A stretch of 33,424 bases of DNA from Nitrososphaerota archaeon (GTDB lineage Archaea; Thermoproteota; Nitrososphaeria; Nitrososphaerales; Nitrosopumilaceae), in NCBI GenBank assembly GCA_028867615.1, contig JAGWGC010000005.1, positions 1 through 33,424 on the forward strand, written 5' to 3'. Under the pieces are notes generated by a model. The model worked only from the letters and a program-made list of their open reading frames with translations, was not told the origin of the DNA and searched no databases. The translations under genes were made by a program, and so were the position numbers. Every line of letters starts with the position of its first letter. The stretch's first letter is position 1. This document shows positions 1 through 7,513 of the stretch, one piece after another.

Positions 1-977
1 GGAGATAGTCCAGACCAAAACTGGTCCAAAGGCGGAATTGATTCAGATTTGAAGGAAATGCCTTGAGACAGAGTACCTCCTCCTACAGTTGTAGCAAGCC
101 ACCAGCTTCTAGCAGTAGTGTCAAATGGGATTGTAAAATTCGCATAAAAGGTACCATTTTTGTTGATTGGGATGTCTTTGGTTATTACTGGGATTTTGCC
201 ATTTTTTTCAAGGCTAATCTTTGCATCAGTATCATTCAAGTAAGATTTTCCTTTGATTGATACAACGTCACCAGGCATGTAGACGTATTTGTCTGTCGAC
301 ATGGAAACTAGTTGGACTCCAGAAGGTTTGCCTCTGATGCCAGCGTTGTCGGATACCTCTACCAGCTTACCTGATTCATCTCTGAAGTAATAGCTGGTCT
401 TGATGTTCTGACCTACTGAGGAGACTATAGTACCTGATTGGCATAATTGGTCTGGAACTTCAAAGGTACCAGTAAAGATACCTGTTGATGGACCAGTCTC
501 AACTAGTGAGAAACCAGTAGCGGATAAGCTTGATGCAAATCCGCCAGTAGTTGCGGTGTTGCTTTCACTTGTAAAGCATGAACCGGTATTATCCGGTGTA
601 AATTGACTGTTAATCTTGCTGTTAGACCATCTAACATTTTGCTGACCAAATTGTACATCTACGAGTCTGCCAAATGCGCTGCCGTCAGAGTACTGTCCTA
701 GACCTGATTTACCGATTGTGTCGGTTGCATTGTCTTGTACAGTATTATCTGGTGTACCGGCTACTGCATAAACTGGTGTGACTGCGGTGTAAATGTCAAC
801 CAAGCCGTTGTTAACGTTAAGGTCTGGGTCAGTGAGTGTAATTGTCACAGTGTCGCCTATCTTGTATGTCTTGCTATCAAATGAAATGGTTATAGAGTCA
901 GCATTGACTAAATTAATTTGAAAGTAAGTAATCATAATTATGGAAAGTGTCACAATCAGATAGTTGATAGGTTTCAA
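1..977 (-). CDS. S-layer-like surface protein, C-terminal part cut by window edge
   Basis: The open frame enters from the window edge and has no stop, so about 325 codons are visible and the C terminus is missing. The start is a TTG (LKPINYLIVTLSII), giving a signal peptide that ends near VNA; it lies 30 nt from the T-run/TATA of its promoter. The mature part reads like the distal part of Nitrosopumilus S-layer proteins: SFDSKTYKIGDTVTITLTDP, GLGQYSDGSAFGRLVDVQFG, GFSLVETGPSTGIFTGTFE, FRDESGKLVEVSDNAGIRG. These are Ig-like beta domains of the cell envelope. The visible part ends in PPLDQFWSG, which resembles the PLQQFKSG opening of the two-Cys domain found in its neighbours. At about 300 residues before the cut it is far shorter than a true S-layer subunit, so it is probably a derived accessory envelope protein. 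Confidence 0.75.
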   Translation of the reverse strand, partial: MKPINYLIVTLSIIMITYFQINLVNADSITISFDSKTYKIGDTVTITLTDPDLNVNNGLVDIYTAVTPVYAVAGTPDNTVQDNATDTIGKSGLGQYSDGSAFGRLVDVQFGQQNVRWSNSKINSQFTPDNTGSCFTSESNTATTGGFASSLSATGFSLVETGPSTGIFTGTFEVPDQLCQSGTIVSSVGQNIKTSYYFRDESGKLVEVSDNAGIRGKPSGVQLVSMSTDKYVYMPGDVVSIKGKSYLNDTDAKISLEKNGKIPVITKDIPINKNGTFYANFTIPFDTTARSWWLATTVGGGTLSQGISFKSESIPPLDQFWSGLS

Positions 978-1002
978 AATATACTGTCCTTCAACTTTCA
1001 AA

Positions 1003-1103
1003 CCTTAAAAAACTGACGTAGGTTTCCATAGTAAGATCCCCCAGAACTTACTCTACATTCCCGAACAAATGTTTTTTAGTCAACTGCAATCCGGTGGTCT
1101 AAA
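1003..1103 (-). promoter_or_regulatory. Promoter module copy 1
   Basis: This precedes the S-layer-like gene. It holds a CTACGTCA box (1014-1021), a T-run/TATA next to it, and a conserved 42-bp upstream core at 1062-1103 that contains GTTGACTAAAAAACATTTG on the minus strand. The TATA-to-start spacing suggests a leaderless transcript. Nearly the same module recurs upstream of the next four minus-strand genes. Confidence 0.7.
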
Positions 1104-1110
1104 ATAGAAA

Positions 1111-1833
1111 TTATTGGAGAGTAGAGTTTTCAATAAAGGTCACCAGATTATGGATGTGGAATGTTGGCGAAACACAGTTGCCTTTAACCCATCCTGTAGC
1201 ATTCGACCACATACCGCAGCCAAATCCGTCAGGAGGATGAGGGAGTTTGTGGTCCACTGTTTGTTTTATTGTTCTGTTATCTGCCCACCCTCTCTCAATT
1301 AGTTTTTGAGCAGTATCAGGTTTTACACAGAAAGAAGAACCGTCTTCTGCTTTCAATACGGATACAAATCCTGTGTTGCATACTGATTCGCCTGTAACCG
1401 TAATCGCAGGTTCTGTATTACATCCATTTAGCATACTAAATGCAGGTCCTATCTCTGGTAAGTTAAGTATGGGAGAGAGTTTGTAGGTTCCCGGTTGCAA
1501 TGCTTTGATTGTCATGGAAAATGGAACTCTTGAGAATTGTGTAACATTAATCATTTTCTCACTTGGTTCTGTTGACACCACAATCCATCTTGCATGTGGA
1601 GACGGACTTGAATGAATCGAAAGATATCCCTGTAAATCTTGTTGTACCATCATTGTGATATTTCCAGTTATTATGATTGTGTCTCCAGTTTGAACTGATT
1701 GGCTTGAAAAATGAACATCATCTAATCTTCCAAAACGCGGTGGTATTCCAGTACATACTCCATGTGCCGACGCTAAAGGTAACAATGGTGCGACTATTAG
1801 CCCAACAAGACATAATGAAAATAGAGTTTTCAA
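1111..1833 (-). CDS. Secreted AmoB-like domain protein with two-Cys domain
   Basis: 240 aa with a TTG start (MKTLFSL) and a signal peptide ending LASA before His24. Residues 24-148 follow the periplasmic cupredoxin-like part of archaeal AmoB as I remember it: mature N-terminal HGV, a VQTGDTI strand, a QQDLQGYLSI segment, FSMTIKALQPGTYKLS, LNLPEIGP and a closing TVTG. The AmoB copper ligands HVH correspond to K118-L-S120 here, so the mono-oxygenase copper site looks lost although the mature N-terminal His remains. Residues 150-184 are the two-Cys domain (Cys152, Cys169, RGWA), followed by a Cys-containing tail. The role is unknown: a binding or structural relative of AmoB outside the cell rather than an enzyme. 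The last codons (IENSTLQ) lie inside a DNA repeat shared with 4601-4632. Confidence 0.7.
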   Translation of the reverse strand: MKTLFSLCLVGLIVAPLLPLASAHGVCTGIPPRFGRLDDVHFSSQSVQTGDTIIITGNITMMVQQDLQGYLSIHSSPSPHARWIVVSTEPSEKMINVTQFSRVPFSMTIKALQPGTYKLSPILNLPEIGPAFSMLNGCNTEPAITVTGESVCNTGFVSVLKAEDGSSFCVKPDTAQKLIERGWADNRTIKQTVDHKLPHPPDGFGCGMWSNATGWVKGNCVSPTFHIHNLVTFIENSTLQ

Positions 1834-1856
1834 ACGATGTTAGTTATTCATTTTTC

Positions 1857-1964
1857 AAACTTTAAAAAACTGGCGTAGATTCTCTCAGTAAGATCCTTCC
1901 AGAACTAAGCCTACTGAATTCTCGAACAAATGTTTTTTAGTCAACTGCAATCCAGTGGTCTAAA
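1857..1964 (-). promoter_or_regulatory. Promoter module copy 2
   Basis: This is the promoter of the AmoB-like gene. The box CTACGCCA is at 1871-1878, TTTTTTAAA at 1861-1869, and the conserved 42-bp core at 1923-1964. The start codon is 45 nt from the box. Confidence 0.7.
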
Positions 1965-1973
1965 TACGAAATC

Positions 1974-3524
1974 CTATCCGTAGTGAGTTCCTTCAAATGC
2001 GTGTCCTGTATAGAGAGTATTACCAACTGTTATCACAACTGCACTATGCCACCAGAACTCAACATAGTATGATTTTCCCAATTGGGCTTGAGGCTTAGTA
2101 AAGATTTGATATGTCACTTTTACCACATGGTCATTTAGGTTTTCTACACTTGCAAGATTTAACAAAATATCACCAGAATCTCCAAGTGGTGGAATGCTTG
2201 TGTTTACTGAATTTTCGTCAACCTTCATTATATCTGGTGAGCCTATCAACTCAGATATGGTGGCGTTGGGTCTTGAAGGATATACATTTGAAATTACATC
2301 ACTTGTTGTAACTTTACAGTTACTTCCAGGATAAGGGTTAAAGTCATAAGTTAATGTTATTTTCCCAGCGGTTCCAGAATGTATTGCAAACTGTGTAATA
2401 CCGCCTATCATTCTGCTAATGTCTGCACCATAAAATGTGGTGCCATTTACAGGAAGATCATCTAGTACAAAACCATTTGTACCTACAATTGAAGACATTG
2501 TGTCAGTAATTCCACATGATTTGTTATCAAAATTTCTTTTCTCAGGTGTGTTTACTACAGTATCTCCAACTTTGTCATTCCAAGCCCACCACCCTTGTCT
2601 TGTCATCCTTCCCATGCCAGAATCAGTAACACATGCAGGTGAACCGTCTTCTGATTTTATTACAAGAGTGAATCCATCTGCGCATTTGACATTTGTTGCA
2701 GTTATTCCTGATTTGAATTGCTGTAGTGGAGATTCAGGGACGATCTGTGTGTTGTTTGTTCCCACTTTAAGATAAAGTGTTTCTACCCCACTGAGATGAT
2801 ATGCAAAAGGGTATTGATACATTTCAATTTTAGATGTGTAATTTCCAGACTCGGTATTTGCAGGAATTGTAAAATTAATGTTGAATTTGCCTCTGGCATC
2901 TGATGTAACCTCCTTTGTGATATTGAGTTGTTCTGCAGTAAAGTATACTTTTTCCACACCCAGATGTCTATTGCAAGCATCAACAAGTGTACCATTAAAG
3001 ATCACATCCTGTCCTGAACTGTAGATGCCTGTCTGAGGAATTCCTTTAAAGTATACCAAAGGAGATACTGCCATTCCAACAAATTCATTGACTATGGTGG
3101 CATTTTGTGAACCTTTTGGAATATCAAATGTTAAGGAGACTTCATCATTAGTGGTGGATGTTGTAAAGTTTTCGTGGTTGTTATCTACTCTCACATCAAA
3201 CGCACTACCGCTTTTTAGATAATTATCTACATCAGATCTTGTAACGCAAAAAACATTTGCCACTGCATCTTTTGTTAATGTTAAGGTCAAAGAACCATTG
3301 TATTGCTTGTTACTTGTTATATTCATATCAAGAGAATTATAAACGTAGGAGTGTAGGTTTGGGGATATTTTGTTGATACTTGAATTCTCAGTATTGAAAG
3401 TGATATCATATTGAGTATCATTAACACTAATTACTGATTTTGATATATCCGCAAATGCAATGTTAGGATATAACGTAATAGTAACTAAAATTACAATAAT
3501 TAAGAACTGCTGTAGAGTTTTCAT
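1974..3524 (-). CDS. Secreted Ig-like protein with central two-Cys domain
   Basis: 516 aa from the ATG of MKTLQQFLII. An ATG 21 nt upstream (3545) is possible, but the inner one fits the family start and the promoter spacing. The signal peptide ends NIAFA. Residues ~30-255 contain beta-rich Ig-like repeats, including an S-layer/adhesin-like stretch (GQDVIFNGTLVDACN, GKFNINFTIPANTESGNYTSKI). Residues ~266-313 are the two-Cys domain (PLQQFKSGI, VKC, GSPACV, QGWW). The C-terminal ~190 residues form a further secreted domain with two Cys (KSCG, SNCKV) ending FEGTHYG. There is no C-terminal membrane segment, so it is probably held on the envelope by other contacts. The function is unknown. Confidence 0.75.
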   Translation of the reverse strand: MKTLQQFLIIVILVTITLYPNIAFADISKSVISVNDTQYDITFNTENSSINKISPNLHSYVYNSLDMNITSNKQYNGSLTLTLTKDAVANVFCVTRSDVDNYLKSGSAFDVRVDNNHENFTTSTTNDEVSLTFDIPKGSQNATIVNEFVGMAVSPLVYFKGIPQTGIYSSGQDVIFNGTLVDACNRHLGVEKVYFTAEQLNITKEVTSDARGKFNINFTIPANTESGNYTSKIEMYQYPFAYHLSGVETLYLKVGTNNTQIVPESPLQQFKSGITATNVKCADGFTLVIKSEDGSPACVTDSGMGRMTRQGWWAWNDKVGDTVVNTPEKRNFDNKSCGITDTMSSIVGTNGFVLDDLPVNGTTFYGADISRMIGGITQFAIHSGTAGKITLTYDFNPYPGSNCKVTTSDVISNVYPSRPNATISELIGSPDIMKVDENSVNTSIPPLGDSGDILLNLASVENLNDHVVKVTYQIFTKPQAQLGKSYYVEFWWHSAVVITVGNTLYTGHAFEGTHYG

Positions 3525-3547
3525 TTGTTCTCGGTTATTTATCATAG

Positions 3548-3651
3548 CCTAAAAAAGTGGCGCATATTTTCATAGTATCTTCTCCCCAGATTGAGCCTAA
3601 TTGCGTTCTCGAACAAATGTTTTTTAGTCAACTGCTATCCAGTGGTCTAAA
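3548..3651 (-). promoter_or_regulatory. Promoter module copy 3
   Basis: ATGCGCCA box at 3558-3565, TTTTTTAGG at 3548-3556, 42-bp core at 3610-3651. The distance to the ATG at 3524 is 41 nt, supporting that start over the upstream ATG at 3545, which would lie inside the promoter. Confidence 0.65.
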
Positions 3652-3720
3652 CACTAATCGTTGTTAGGTTATTCACATAGAAACTAGTAAGTTTTTGTTT
3701 TCTTAACTCAGTCATTGTGA

Positions 3721-4470
3721 TTAATTACGATGTACTTGAGTCACATATTTTACATGAATTCCGCTTAAACCTGTAATTTGGAATACATTAGTCTGGGAAA
3801 AACATATGTCATTTTTGTAGAGCCATGGAAAATCATCCAAAATTATTCTCGATTGATTGTCATAACCCACTACAAATGGAATGCTATTACAAAAAAAGGA
3901 CACGCCGTAGAGCCCTGCCTGACTTCCAGTTTTAATGGTATATACTATTGTACTATTTCCCGTTGGAACGATATCAGGATATGTCGAAGTAGTGATTTCG
4001 CTTGCTTGCTGTTGCATATCTTTTGCGATAAAAACACTGATGCTAGGTTGCGTAGGAGAATCCGGATTATGATATGTTGCACAAATTTTCCCTGTTGAAT
4101 TAGGTGACATGTACAATACTGCTACACCGGTATTTGATTGAGGATAGGGATCATCACATGGTGCAGATGAGATGGTTGGTATGGTGTAAAGTGATGTCTG
4201 AGATACTTCCTTTGCCCAACCACGATGAATCAAGATGTATGCAGTATCAGGTTTGACACATGCAGGAGACCTATCTTCTGTTTTTGTTACAAGCCAGAAG
4301 CCCAAGTTACATTTTACATCACTTGTGGAATAACCCTCTTTAATCATCTTCAGTGGAGGTATCACCGTTGATGGTAGTGATTGTACTCCATGCCCTTCCA
4401 CATTTGATATCAACATCGAAGATATGCTAATTATCAGAATTGCTATTATTGAAAGATGCAGACTTTTCAA
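3721..4470 (-). CDS. Secreted protein with N-terminal two-Cys domain
   Basis: 249 aa, TTG start (MKSLHLSIIAILIISISS), signal peptide ending near NVEG. The mature protein starts HGVQSLPS, which recalls the AmoB-like start, but goes straight into the two-Cys domain at residues 39-87 (PPLKMIKEGYST, VKC, RSPACV, HRGWA). The rest (about 90-249) is a beta-rich extracellular domain with four further Cys and a SGIHVKYVTQVHRN end. The role is unknown. It belongs to the same tandem gene family as its neighbours and has its own promoter module. Confidence 0.7.
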   Translation of the reverse strand: MKSLHLSIIAILIISISSMLISNVEGHGVQSLPSTVIPPLKMIKEGYSTSDVKCNLGFWLVTKTEDRSPACVKPDTAYILIHRGWAKEVSQTSLYTIPTISSAPCDDPYPQSNTGVAVLYMSPNSTGKICATYHNPDSPTQPSISVFIAKDMQQQASEITTSTYPDIVPTGNSTIVYTIKTGSQAGLYGVSFFCNSIPFVVGYDNQSRIILDDFPWLYKNDICFSQTNVFQITGLSGIHVKYVTQVHRN

Positions 4471-4496
4471 AATATACTATCATTCACTTTTCAAAC

Positions 4497-4603
4497 TTTA
4501 AAAAAGTGGTGTAGATTTTCACAGTAAGATACTTTCAGAATTGAGCCTACTCATGCGTTCCCGAACAAATGTTTTTTAGTCAACTGCAATACGGTGGTCT
4601 AAA
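4497..4603 (-). promoter_or_regulatory. Promoter module copy 4
   Basis: CTACACCA box at 4507-4514, TTTTTTAAA at about 4497-4505, 42-bp core at 4562-4603. The repeat continues to 4632 with the same 32 bp that are found at 1101-1132. Confidence 0.7.
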
Positions 4604-4634
4604 ATAGAAATTATTGGAGAGTAGAGTTTTCATT
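4601..4634 (-). pseudogene. Vestigial gene start (MKTLLSNN) downstream of the 4641 gene
   Basis: Six nt after the stop of the 4641-5093 gene the minus strand reads ATGAAAACTCTACTCTCC, the hallmark start of this surface-protein family, but runs to a stop after 17 codons inside promoter module 4. Operon genes elsewhere in the window have the same few-nt spacing. It is best read as the stump of a deleted gene, with weak evidence. Confidence 0.35.
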
Positions 4635-4640
4635 TTCTTG

Positions 4641-5093
4641 TTATTTGACATTTTTCACGACCATCGGTCCTAGTTCATTCCCATGGCATTCATGGTCTTG
4701 CATAGTTGGATACCATGCATTTACAATCTTCTTGGTATGAAGATCAATCTCAACTCGTGCATTCCAACCCGTATCACATGAGTATGGAGTTTTAGCATCA
4801 GGGGGGAGATGAAACATGATAAATACGTATTTCCAATCAGTACCAGTTTTATTTGATATTCCACTAAAACCCATGGTAGAGAACTGCCATTGGTTTGACC
4901 ACGCTTGTATTCCAGTGATATTTAATGCCTCATCTACCAATTTCTGTTTTTCATCATCAGACATGACAAGTCCATTTGGAGGATGTATTTTGTCAATCCT
5001 TGACTTGGTGTTAAGAAATGGAGGTAGAAGTATAGTAGTTGTCATTGTACATATTCCTACTCCAATAATTATTGCAAGATGCAGAGTTTTCAA
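4641..5093 (-). CDS. Membrane-anchored or secreted WSNxWQF-domain protein
   Basis: 150 aa, TTG start (MKTLHLAIII), with an N-terminal membrane segment at about residues 5-28 that may be an anchor. The mature domain has the pattern VDEALNITGIQAWSNQWQF, WKYVFIMF, PYSCDTGWNARVEIDLHTKKIV, AWYPTMQDHEC. The same domain occurs in the middle of the plus-strand protein at 11253-12587 (WSNDWQF, PCDSNNNWSAMVIIDRTT, ATYPTVESHNC). The paired Cys suggest a disulfide outside the cell. The enzymatic or binding role is unknown. It lacks the PLQQFKSG domain, so it may be the unfused form. Confidence 0.65.
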   Translation of the reverse strand: MKTLHLAIIIGVGICTMTTTILLPPFLNTKSRIDKIHPPNGLVMSDDEKQKLVDEALNITGIQAWSNQWQFSTMGFSGISNKTGTDWKYVFIMFHLPPDAKTPYSCDTGWNARVEIDLHTKKIVNAWYPTMQDHECHGNELGPMVVKNVK

Positions 5094-5118
5094 AATATAC
5101 TATTACTCACTTTTCAAA

Positions 5119-5223
5119 CTTTAAAAAACTGGCGTATATTTTCATAGTAAGATTCCAAATTCAAGCCTACTAGCGTATTCCTGAACAAATGTTTTTTAGT
5201 CAACTGCAATACGGTGGTCTAAA
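5119..5223 (-). promoter_or_regulatory. Promoter module copy 5
   Basis: ATACGCCA box at 5130-5137, T-run/TATA at 5121-5128, 42-bp core at 5182-5223. It drives the 4641-5093 gene and is back to back with the promoter of the next plus-strand gene. Confidence 0.7.
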
Positions 5224-5242
5224 TACGAATCTATTGGACAAA

Positions 5243-5262
5243 TCTACACCACATTTATTTTC
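5243..5262 (+). promoter_or_regulatory. Promoter of the 5283 gene
   Basis: CTACACCA (5244-5251) is followed by the TATA-like CATTTATTTT, 39 nt before the GTG start. This is the same box as in the minus-strand modules but without the 42-bp core. Confidence 0.5.
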
Positions 5263-5282
5263 AAACCATTCAAAGGCAGGTT

Positions 5283-5810
5283 GTGAATAAAAATCAAATA
5301 TTGCTTGTCATATTATTTTCTGTTGGCATTATTTTTGTTGTCTTGGGTCTAATGTTCAATTCCATAAGGGTGCTAATGACAAGTTCAGAAATAGAACAAT
5401 ACCATAAAGAACTAACAGAATCAAAATTTTGTCACGGTGTAACTTGTCCTAGTCCTCCTTTCTACGCAAAATTACCATACGTAGGAATTGGCCAGGCGTT
5501 GTATTATACAGGTACAGTAAGCCTAGTTTCTGGTGCAATAATTTCAATTAGAAATAGAGTGTCAATTTCAAGACAATTTGTACCGCAGTGGATATTTTTC
5601 ATTGGTAGTATAATGACATCATCTTTACTTTTTGCAATGCCAGTACGTATACCTCAGTTACAATCAGAACCATTTTGTATTGACCCGTTATGTCCGATAG
5701 GAGGATTTTATTACACCGTAGACCCTGCAATTTTCTTTCCATTACTGTATTTAGGAATTATAATTGCAATTACTGGTGGAATTATTTATCTAATAAAAAT
5801 GAACAGATGA
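5283..5810 (+). CDS. Four-TM membrane protein
   Basis: 175 aa with a GTG start; I see no alternative close by. Four hydrophobic segments are visible at about residues 7-30, 68-88, 102-122 and 148-170. Two short outside loops each carry a Cys pair (FCHGVTCPSPPF and FCIDPLCPIGGFYY) with the same C-x4-C spacing, which suggests an internal duplication of a two-TM unit with a loop disulfide. I do not recognise the family. It is the first plus-strand gene after the divergent promoter region and could belong to envelope assembly, but that is only inferred from position. Confidence 0.6.
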   Translation: MNKNQILLVILFSVGIIFVVLGLMFNSIRVLMTSSEIEQYHKELTESKFCHGVTCPSPPFYAKLPYVGIGQALYYTGTVSLVSGAIISIRNRVSISRQFVPQWIFFIGSIMTSSLLFAMPVRIPQLQSEPFCIDPLCPIGGFYYTVDPAIFFPLLYLGIIIAITGGIIYLIKMNR

Positions 5811-5907
5811 AAAATACAATATTGTACTGGAACTTGTAAGACTCTATTTTGTGATCCGTTATGAAATAATATGTGGTTCAGTCCTCTCTTTCTACTCTGA
5901 AAGAAAC

Positions 5908-5925
5908 CTACGTCACTTTTTTAAA
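5908..5925 (+). promoter_or_regulatory. Promoter of the 5953 operon
   Basis: CTACGTCA (5908-5915) is followed by TTTTTTAAA. The GTG start is 45 nt from the box, the same geometry as the minus-strand promoters. This argues against a start at 5851, which would place the promoter inside the gene. Confidence 0.65.
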
Positions 5926-5952
5926 TCATACACAGTACAGTACATCTCAGAC

Positions 5953-7503
5953 GTGAAAATCATATATCTTGCAATGATAATGACGTTGAGTCTATCTGTC
6001 ACACTTCTGGTTACAACTCAGCATGCATTTGCAGACACCTGTTCTGCTAAATTGACATCATATAACGCACCACAATTTTACCTACTCTCAGACGAGGTTT
6101 TTGCTGGAACTGTACAACATATTGACAATACCACAAATCATCAGTGGAAAGTATACTTTACCGTAGACAAAATTTGGAGAGGCACAGTAGGCCAAAAACC
6201 ATTGATTGTAATGACAAATGACCTTCAAGGATGCGGATACTCCATAGTTCAGGGAGAAAAATATCTTGTCTATACAAACGGTTATCCACCTTTTTTTAAT
6301 ACTGTATGGAGCAAACCCTATGCAGACGCACAAGGCGACATTGCCATCATAGATGATCCAAAGTTCCAGTCTGATGAAAAGGCCCAGGAGGAGCTAAACA
6401 AAAAACTGGTGATTGCAAGGGATGCCATATCAAATCTTATGGGAAGCAAAATGGGGACCATACCATTTAATTCTGTAGGAGTTGACGTGATAAACTCTAC
6501 ACTTGACATTGGCATTGATTCTGCAAAAGCTGTCTTGTCTGAAGAAGCATATGAAAAGAAGATCAAAGATATTGTTGGTGATATACCGATAAAGATCACA
6601 TTTGGACAGATTGTTGCAGATGCACCTATTCTTGACACACTTGCAGCTAAAAACTCTGTATCAATATCATTGTCTCCACTACAACAGTTCAAGTCCGGAG
6701 TTTCTCCATTAAATGTCAAATGTTCTACAAACTATTCTCTTATAATAAAAAAAGAAGATGGTTCTCCTGCATGTGTGAAACTTGATGTTGCATACATGCT
6801 CATAAAAAGAGAGTGGGCTGTTAGCGAATCAGCATATCCTGGAGGAGATTCACAATTTGCACTAGACACAAATTCGACAATAATGCCTGCACACCTGCCG
6901 CGCAGCTCAGGTCTTCGAATTCCATACTATGAACCATCACGAGTCATAAATTACAGTGGCTTTGATGGGGTATACAATGAAACATTTCAGTTCCGTGGAA
7001 CGCAAAATGATTATGTGCTCAAGCCTGGAAGTACTGGAATTATAATATTCAAGCTTGAAGCAGTTTCAACAGAACAGCAAGGTCAGGATTATCCAATATC
7101 TCTTCCAAAATCTCTCAACCTGACAAACTATGCTGTATTCTATCATGAAATAACAAGTCTTGAGGATCTTTCAAAATATCCGGGAGTCACTTTTGACGAT
7201 GGTAGTTACGGTCACTTTAGGGCATGCTCCACAGGGCCTGCCGGCGAAGGTATGTGTATAGGAGGGCCATTTGGGGGGAATAATCCCATTGAAGCATTTG
7301 TGACAGACCATCCGGGAATAGACATTTTGTTTGAGCCGCCATCAGAGGTGTTGCCGCTTGGCATGAATGCAACATCACAGGTAGTTACAATGACGATAAC
7401 TGTAGATAGCGATGCACCAAGGGGTACATACTTGATAATACTGCCTTCTATTGGTGTTGATTCGTTTCTTCTAACTGTGGGCGACCAGCCATACCATGAG
7501 TGA
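5953..7503 (+). CDS. Secreted netrin/TIMP-like protein with two-Cys domain
   Basis: 516 aa from GTG (VKIIYLAMIM), signal peptide ending HAFA. The frame is open upstream to 5851, but promoter spacing and the signal peptide set this start. Residues ~30-126 resemble the NTR (TIMP/netrin) fold of bacterial and archaeal secreted proteins: early Cys30, SDEVFAGTV, FTVDKIWRGTVG, GCGYSIVQGEKYLVYT. Residues ~135-225 are charged and probably helical. Residues ~242-288 are the two-Cys domain (PLQQFKSGV, VKC, GSPACV, REWA). The C-terminal ~220 residues are Ig-like, with a strand pattern ending GTYLIILPSIGVDSFLLTV. It is first in a three-gene operon. The 104 bp coding for the two-Cys domain are almost identical to 12097-12200. 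Confidence 0.7.
   Translation: MKIIYLAMIMTLSLSVTLLVTTQHAFADTCSAKLTSYNAPQFYLLSDEVFAGTVQHIDNTTNHQWKVYFTVDKIWRGTVGQKPLIVMTNDLQGCGYSIVQGEKYLVYTNGYPPFFNTVWSKPYADAQGDIAIIDDPKFQSDEKAQEELNKKLVIARDAISNLMGSKMGTIPFNSVGVDVINSTLDIGIDSAKAVLSEEAYEKKIKDIVGDIPIKITFGQIVADAPILDTLAAKNSVSISLSPLQQFKSGVSPLNVKCSTNYSLIIKKEDGSPACVKLDVAYMLIKREWAVSESAYPGGDSQFALDTNSTIMPAHLPRSSGLRIPYYEPSRVINYSGFDGVYNETFQFRGTQNDYVLKPGSTGIIIFKLEAVSTEQQGQDYPISLPKSLNLTNYAVFYHEITSLEDLSKYPGVTFDDGSYGHFRACSTGPAGEGMCIGGPFGGNNPIEAFVTDHPGIDILFEPPSEVLPLGMNATSQVVTMTITVDSDAPRGTYLIILPSIGVDSFLLTVGDQPYHE
6674..6777 (+). repeat. Near-identical two-Cys domain DNA, copy A
   Basis: This 104-bp coding segment differs from 12097-12200 at only about four positions by eye. 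The sequences around the two copies are not alike. Confidence 0.85.
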
Positions 7504-7513
7504 TATTTCAGAA

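Noticed and set aside
2437-2775. Long opposite-strand open frames within the surface-protein genes
   Set aside because: They mirror the coding strand and have no start signals or protein-like features.
5851-5952. 34-codon N-terminal extension of the netrin-like protein
   Set aside because: It would contain the CTACGTCA/TATA promoter and put an odd stretch before a clean signal peptide; GTG at 5953 has the standard spacing.
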